From the NCBI GenBank assembly GCA_907163375.1, contig CAJQUW010016870.1, positions 62,001 to 126,000 of the forward strand: 64,000 nt of DNA, given 5' to 3'. Origin of the DNA: Prostheceraeus crozeri. Its lineage: Eukaryota; Platyhelminthes; Polycladida; Euryleptidae. Shown one piece after another: positions 61,441-64,000 of this stretch. How positions within the stretch are numbered: position 1 is the stretch's first letter; each line of letters begins with the position of its first letter. Position numbers and translations under genes: made by a program. The notes under the pieces were generated by a model that ran no database searches, was not told the origin of the DNA, and saw only the letters and a program-made list of their open reading frames with translations.

Positions 61441-61519
61441 ACTCATGATATTGTCACCCCGCCTCTGTCATTACCGCCCGTTGTAACTGACGAATAAAGT
61501 ATTATTATTATTATTATTT
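61441..61519 (+). repeat. LINE-type 3' end with (ATT)n microsatellite
   Basis: CCCGCCTCTGTCATTACCGC, then GTTGTAACTGACGAATAAAG followed by five TATTAT-type units. A 3' end running into a microsatellite is typical of CR1/Jockey-type LINEs. No coding remnant was recognised in front. Confidence 0.4.
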
Positions 61520-61830
61520 GTTATTAGTTTATACAACTCCAAACTGAAAAAACTCCGCACCAACAAATCACCACTCTTAAAGTACCAACACAACAGAACA
61601 TAAAGCTTCTTCACCTCCTTGTCCCCTACGTAAATCACAACCGCACAATACAAAACACTTCTTCTCTAGCATACACATACACTCGAAGCTCACAATGTGG
61701 GACCTGTGGGTTGCCCCCGTCAGGTGTGCTGAGCTCATCCACCGCTGGGAGTGGCTGAATGGCCCGCACAACACCTGATGGCCCCCCTGAACCCCTCCCA
61801 ATAGCAATAGCACCACCAAGATTTATCTCT
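61520..61830 (-). other. GC-richer block, unidentified
   Basis: The minus strand is open for 80 codons at 61577-61819 and for 60 at 61471-61653. Base composition is clearly richer in G and C than the surroundings (for example GGGGGGCCATCAGGTGTTGT). It looks like an insertion of foreign composition, perhaps a repeat, but I recognise no product. Confidence 0.3.
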
Positions 61831-62084
61831 AGAAATCAGTGGGATAAGTATTCATATATCTCTAATATGTTCTAATAAATCAATAATTGTAGCAGTTTCC
61901 AAGGTTATTATCAACACAAGTGTGACCTACAGAAGATTACGGCCTTTTGAAACCTATAAAATTTGTCTGTTGCTAACAGAAAGATACGAGTACCAAGTAA
62001 GAAAAGTCGAATCAACTGATATATTTACATAAAAGGCCTAACGAAGAAGATAGCTTGTGTACGCTTTGTTCATGCACACAGAAT

Positions 62085-62176
62085 GAAGGGAGGGCATCCG
62101 GACTAAATGATCACAACGCTCCAGATTAAAGTCTGACTGTGTCAGCACCGTCCAAGTCCCCAGTATGGAGGAGCAG
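62085..62176 (+). repeat. SINE family A, body only
   Basis: GGAGGGCATCCGGACTAAAT, then AAAGTCTGACTGTGTCAGCA and GTATGGAGGAGCAGTGATGC. It is the best preserved body of the family. The head is missing. Confidence 0.72.
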
Positions 62177-62702
62177 TGATGCTAAACCATCATTTTTTAT
62201 GTGCTATGATGAAATTTGGAGCGGTTAATGCATTGTGTTTTTGGACATGACTGTTGCATCTTCCGACATGAGCATCAGGGATCCGGATCATGGAGTTGCT
62301 TGAATAATTAAAATTATAGGAAGAGAAATGCACCAGTTTTCCAAACAGCGCACCAAAATGTTTAAATCTTGGAGTTCAGTCTAGAAAGTTAGAAGTTTGT
62401 CACCCTTTCAGCATGCGCTGTCTAGTAGAACTTCATTCTATATGAGTAGAATTGTCACATTTGTTATGAGAATGAATGATTCAACATAATAATTAATACA
62501 TTTTTTGGATGAAAATTTTTCACAACACTTGGATCTGTTACGAGTGATTTTGCGCCATCCTCAGATGTTGAAATTCGAAGACATGACCAAGTAAGTTTTT
62601 CGAACACAGAATTAGATTAAACAAAATATTTAATTCTGTGCTTTCGAAGGTTGCTCATGCCTTACTAAGTAGACCATAAAGAAAACGGCCATTTGAAGTA
62701 GC

Positions 62703-62740
62703 AGCTTGAGTTTGAAACGTCAAGTTAATAAATGAATGGA
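62703..62740 (+). repeat. retroelement-type tail: hairpin with GAAACGTCAAG
   Basis: CTTGAGTTTGAAACGTCAAG then AATAAATGAATGG. It has the same GAAACGTC block followed by AATAAA-like sequence as the other tails. Confidence 0.4.
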
Positions 62741-62918
62741 TAAATGAACCTTGTTTATACTCGGAAGCACATGTTGGCACGGAGCCTTCTTCCACGTGGC
62801 CGAGTTGTCAGGATGATGCAGATTACAGACTTGTATTGCCTTGCGTTATCAAAATACAAAATAAAGAATACGAAGGTAACCGCAACCTTAGCGATAATCA
62901 GTTTAGCATAGGATAAAA

Positions 62919-62953
62919 CGTAGTAGTAGTAGTAGTAGGATAAAACGTCATCC
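62919..62953 (+). repeat. (GTA)n microsatellite inside a short direct repeat
   Basis: GGATAAAACGTAGTAGTAGT and so on to AGGATAAAACGTCATC: the word AGGATAAAACGT brackets six GTA units. Confidence 0.6.
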
Positions 62954-63748
62954 TCGCATCGGACTTTGGATAGCTGCAAACTAGCATGTTCAATTGAATA
63001 TCATTCAAAATATTTATTTCCTATCGATTCAAAATATTGTCTTGTTGAAAAATCTCTGCTTGTCATTCCTGATGTTGCAATCATGCACATAAAAAGAACA
63101 GCTGAACGTATTCACAGACGTGAATAGGGAAATCTGAGGCATGACACATCACAAAATCCTGGAAAACATCAATAAACAGTTGCGGTTTTACGAAGTAGTT
63201 GTCTATGCGAAGCAATTGCTCGAGAGGTCATGTGCCAGGGAAGTCTATTCGCAAGATTTCAATCTCCCGCTTAATTGTTCTTCTCCTGAGCAAGTCTGGC
63301 TTTCTCATCGTTATTCATTTCATGCGGTTCATTAGAATAAATAGTGACTCATCAACGGACACAAGAACACGAAAAACGAACGAGTTTGACGTCCTGCTAT
63401 TCAGACTAAAGGAACTATCCTCTTCAGAGAACGAGACAGGATTGCATTCAGCAATTACTGTCATTGATAACTGCATGATTTAAAGGCAATTTGTGCTATA
63501 ATAACACATTTCACATGTAAGAAACTATATGGAGTTGTTGGTGTAAAATTGAAGTATCATGCACTCTCAAGATGAAAGGAAAGTCAGCCAACAGCGAATG
63601 CTGACAAAACAGAATTCTCAATCCTACAAAGAGAGGATATGCGGCTAGAACATAATACATCTCATGTGTTGAACATGGACCTCAAGATGTTTTTATTCGT
63701 ATTTAAAGGTGAGAAATTGAAGTAATGTTGTTGTTATTTTTTTGTAAG
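62954..63748. other. AT-rich DNA, nothing recognised
   Basis: A 94-codon plus frame at 63199-63483 has no recognisable motif and is probably chance. Confidence 0.4.
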
Positions 63749-63786
63749 CCAATATATTTCTGCGACTAAGTGTCGTTATCATCAGG
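63749..63786 (-). repeat. hammerhead-like tail motif CTGATGA-hairpin-GAAA
   Basis: The minus strand reads CCTGATGATAACGACACTTA then GTCGCAGAAATATATTGG. CTGATGA is followed by a CGAC/GTCG stem and then GAAATATATTGG. The order is that of a hammerhead core, but extra bases (TAA before, CA after the stem) sit at the junctions. Confidence 0.4.
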
Positions 63787-64000
63787 GCACATATTATAAA
63801 AGGAAACTATTCAACAATATAAGCTCAAAATTTGAAAAGGTGGAGATGCAAAAATAGATATTTGTAGCAATGGGCTGTGACTCTGAGAAATCATAGTTAT
63901 GCGATTATACGGCAATAGCATGTGAGTGCTTCTAAAACTAAAAAGATATAGAATCGGATTCACCACTCGGTCATGAAACAAATGGAATAGGGTTACATGG

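Noticed and set aside
62320-62430. Further end of the CAGGCTGTCTA hAT family
   Set aside because: GCGCTGTCTAGTAG is close to the TIR, but the element end, partner and target duplication are not visible.
54473-64000. Upstream dynamin exons (GTPase domain)
   Set aside because: Searched by eye for the P-loop GGQSAGKSS, the DLPG block and the NIHGIR exon end on the minus strand and found none. They probably lie beyond the window or are too short to see by eye.

Overview
AT-rich metazoan (invertebrate) nuclear DNA. The only host gene I can support is a dynamin, on the minus strand. Five exons (54005-54472, 47728-47965, 28973-29119, 26086-26434, 14637-14785) join with matching phases and consensus splice sites. 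They encode about 449 residues: the end of the stalk, the PH domain, the GTPase effector domain (GED) and a short proline-rich tail. The GTPase domain must lie upstream, beyond the window's right edge; I could not find it between 54473 and 64000. The four introns measure about 6.0, 18.6, 2.5 and 11.3 kb. The tail ends in PPPLIPS, recalling the LPPPMLPSRR end of Drosophila shibire. That, and the DUF4817-type mariner elements, hint at an arthropod or other protostome, but do not prove it.

Most of the rest is mobile DNA. 1-14.5 kb lies downstream of dynamin. It holds a nearly intact mariner-like element with 289-bp inverted repeats (6089-7856), then a 4.3-kb decayed hAT element (8671-12986) containing a decayed second mariner. 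The 11.3-kb intron holds a SINE, a Penelope-like remnant (15.8-16.75 kb), a foldback MITE made from a transposase 5' end, an RTE LINE 3' end, a hAT copy with a perfect 8-bp target duplication (21319-22962) and a 129-bp MITE. The 2.5-kb intron holds a 1.2-kb hAT-type element. The 18.6-kb intron holds a 658-bp foldback, SINEs, a hAT-type element with GTGGGTC repeats (38699-40488), another enclosing a GIY-YIG remnant (42962-44745) and a 723-bp hAT MITE with a perfect target duplication.

The 6.0-kb intron contains a 298-bp tandem array with four tRNA-like sequences, inside what may be another hAT-type element (48344-52126). The right-hand 10 kb holds a decayed Jockey/CR1-type LINE and further SINE copies.

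The main themes are the number of distinct hAT-type families (TIRs starting CAG or AGG, 8-bp duplications, family-specific subterminal repeats), nested insertions, and a recurring short hairpin-plus-GAAA tail that resembles the hammerhead-type motifs known from Penelope-like elements. All assignments come from reading the sequence by eye; no searches were run.
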